From RGIG6919 sp045531905 (GTDB lineage: Bacteria > Bacillota > Clostridia > Lachnospirales > Lachnospiraceae), in NCBI GenBank assembly GCA_045531905.1, contig JAZSEY010000012.1, forward strand, positions 1 through 24,086: a DNA stretch of 24,086 nt, in the 5' to 3' direction. How positions within the stretch are numbered: position 1 is the first letter of the stretch; every line of letters starts with the position of its first letter. Below, in pieces: positions 23,181-24,086 of the stretch. A model generated the notes under the pieces. That model worked only from the letters and a program-made list of their open reading frames with translations. It did not search any database and was not told the origin of the DNA. A program made the translations under genes and the position numbers.

Positions 23181-24086
23181 TTACTCTGTAATTGCATCAA
23201 ACTTGCAAAGCTGCTTACATACGCCACAACCTACGCAAAGTGTCTTATCAATCTGTGCCTTTCCATCCTTCATGCTAATAGCAGGACATCCAAGCTTCAT
23301 ACACATCTTACAGCTCTTACAGTTCTCTTTGCATACAGTAAGGGCTGGTTTTACCTCAACATACTTAAGAAGTGCGCAAGGTCTTCTACTGATAATGACA
23401 GAAGGTTCTGCCACTGCCAACTCTTCCTTCACAGCCTTGTCACAAGCTTCTAAATCATATGGATCAACCACTCTGACTCTGTCAAAGCCCATCGCCTTAC
23501 AAAGGGCTTCTAAGTTAATCTTTCCAGCAGGATCACCTTTGATGTTGTATCCTGTTGTCGGATTCTGTTGATGACCAGTCATACCTGTAATAGAGTTATC
23601 TAAAATGATAACTGTAGAATTACTCTGGTTATATGCAATATTAGCAAGACCTGTCATACCGGAGTGCATAAAAGTGGAGTCTCCGATAACGGCAACGCTC
23701 TTGTTCTCATCTCCGCGAACCTTATTGAAGCCGTGGAGAGCGGAGATGGAAGCGCCCATACAAAGAGTTGTGTCCATAGCGCTGAGAGGAGCTACCGCGC
23801 CGAGAGTGTAGCATCCGATGTCACCGGAAACTGTTACGCCGAGCTTTTTGAGAGTGTAGAACACACCTCTGTGAGGACAGCCGGGGCAAAGTACGGGGGG
23901 ACGCGGAGGAAGAGTTTCGTCGAGAGCCTTGAATTCGGGCTTTACGCCGAGGATCTTTTCGCGGAGAAGTTCTGCGGAGAATTCGCCTTCGTTCGGAAGG
24001 AGATTCTTACCGTCGCACTTGATTCCGAGCCCCTTGACGTAGCCTTCGATAACGGGATCGAGTTCTTCGATAACGATAACTCTTTC
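23181..24086 (-). CDS. iorA: Indolepyruvate ferredoxin oxidoreductase, alpha subunit (C-terminal 301 aa, partial)
   Basis: The reading frame is open to the window edge, so the N-terminal half is missing. The visible part begins ERVIVIEELDPVIEGYVKGL (domain II region) and continues to RPPVLCPGCPHRG and the thiamine diphosphate-binding region (SGDIGCYTLG, VIGDSTFMHSGMTGL, ILDNSITGMTGHQ). It ends with two 4Fe-4S motifs, CKSCKMCMKLGCP and CVGCGVCKQLC. The enzyme oxidises arylpyruvates from aromatic amino acids to aryl-acetyl-CoA. A shorter reading starting with GTG at 23864 would begin inside the conserved CPGCPHRGVF block and is not the true start. GC and codon use change sharply near 23650, within the gene, though the frame is kept. 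Confidence 0.95.
   Translation of the reverse strand, partial: ERVIVIEELDPVIEGYVKGLGIKCDGKNLLPNEGEFSAELLREKILGVKPEFKALDETLPPRPPVLCPGCPHRGVFYTLKKLGVTVSGDIGCYTLGAVAPLSAMDTTLCMGASISALHGFNKVRGDENKSVAVIGDSTFMHSGMTGLANIAYNQSNSTVIILDNSITGMTGHQQNPTTGYNIKGDPAGKINLEALCKAMGFDRVRVVDPYDLEACDKAVKEELAVAEPSVIISRRPCALLKYVEVKPALTVCKENCKSCKMCMKLGCPAISMKDGKAQIDKTLCVGCGVCKQLCKFDAITE

Noticed and set aside
23181..23864. Complete 227-residue gene starting with GTG at 23864
   Set aside because: The same frame continues without a stop to the window edge and encodes conserved IorA sequence upstream, including CPGCPHRG.

Overview
The window looks like a low-GC, Gram-positive anaerobe, most likely a Lachnospiraceae-type Clostridium. 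This is inferred from strong GGAGG-type ribosome binding sites, the tgt-yajC pair, a long-form hibernation factor, a YjfB-family protein, a GGGtGRT/NifU-like pair, and an IorAB-PaaK set for 2-oxoacid/aryl-CoA metabolism. Species cannot be named from sequence alone.

Region 1 (about 1-9480) is an AT-rich accessory region, probably the integrase-proximal end of an integrated element that continues left of the window. Its right edge carries a tyrosine recombinase (8114-9253) and a 65-bp patch of GGGTCTTA-type repeats next to the terminator of the neighbouring chromosomal operon. Further in are a divergent D12-class adenine methyltransferase with a DSPY motif and a large insertion, an unrecognised 139-residue protein, an XRE regulator with operator-like half-sites, and a three-gene operon of zinc-ribbon membrane proteins. 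Two of the zinc-ribbon genes share a nearly identical leader and 5' end. The region is densely marked, on one strand only, with the heptamer ATACCCC (GGGGTAT on the strand carrying most genes): 16 copies by eye, none seen in the 14.5 kb of flanking chromosome. This is the best candidate for something undescribed.

Region 2 (about 9480-13140) holds a NifU-like scaffold gene and a GGGtGRT gene in an operon, an orphan A24 prepilin peptidase, and a divergently transcribed PHP phosphoesterase ending in an unusually long shared terminator hairpin.

Region 3 (13136-17624) holds tgt-yajC, hpf, a cluster of DnaA boxes in a 0.6-kb gap, a secreted SH3/NlpC-P60 hydrolase behind a perfect consensus promoter, and a small yjfB-like gene.

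Region 4 (17665-24086) has two minus-strand clusters. Downstream lies paaI-like thioesterase, a small membrane protein, an SGNH esterase and an ABC-F ATPase. Upstream lies iorA (cut by the window edge)-iorB-paaK, whose products would turn arylpyruvates into aryl-acyl-CoA and interconvert these with aryl acids. GC content and codon choice change abruptly inside iorA near 23650, suggesting recombination or a chimeric assembly join.
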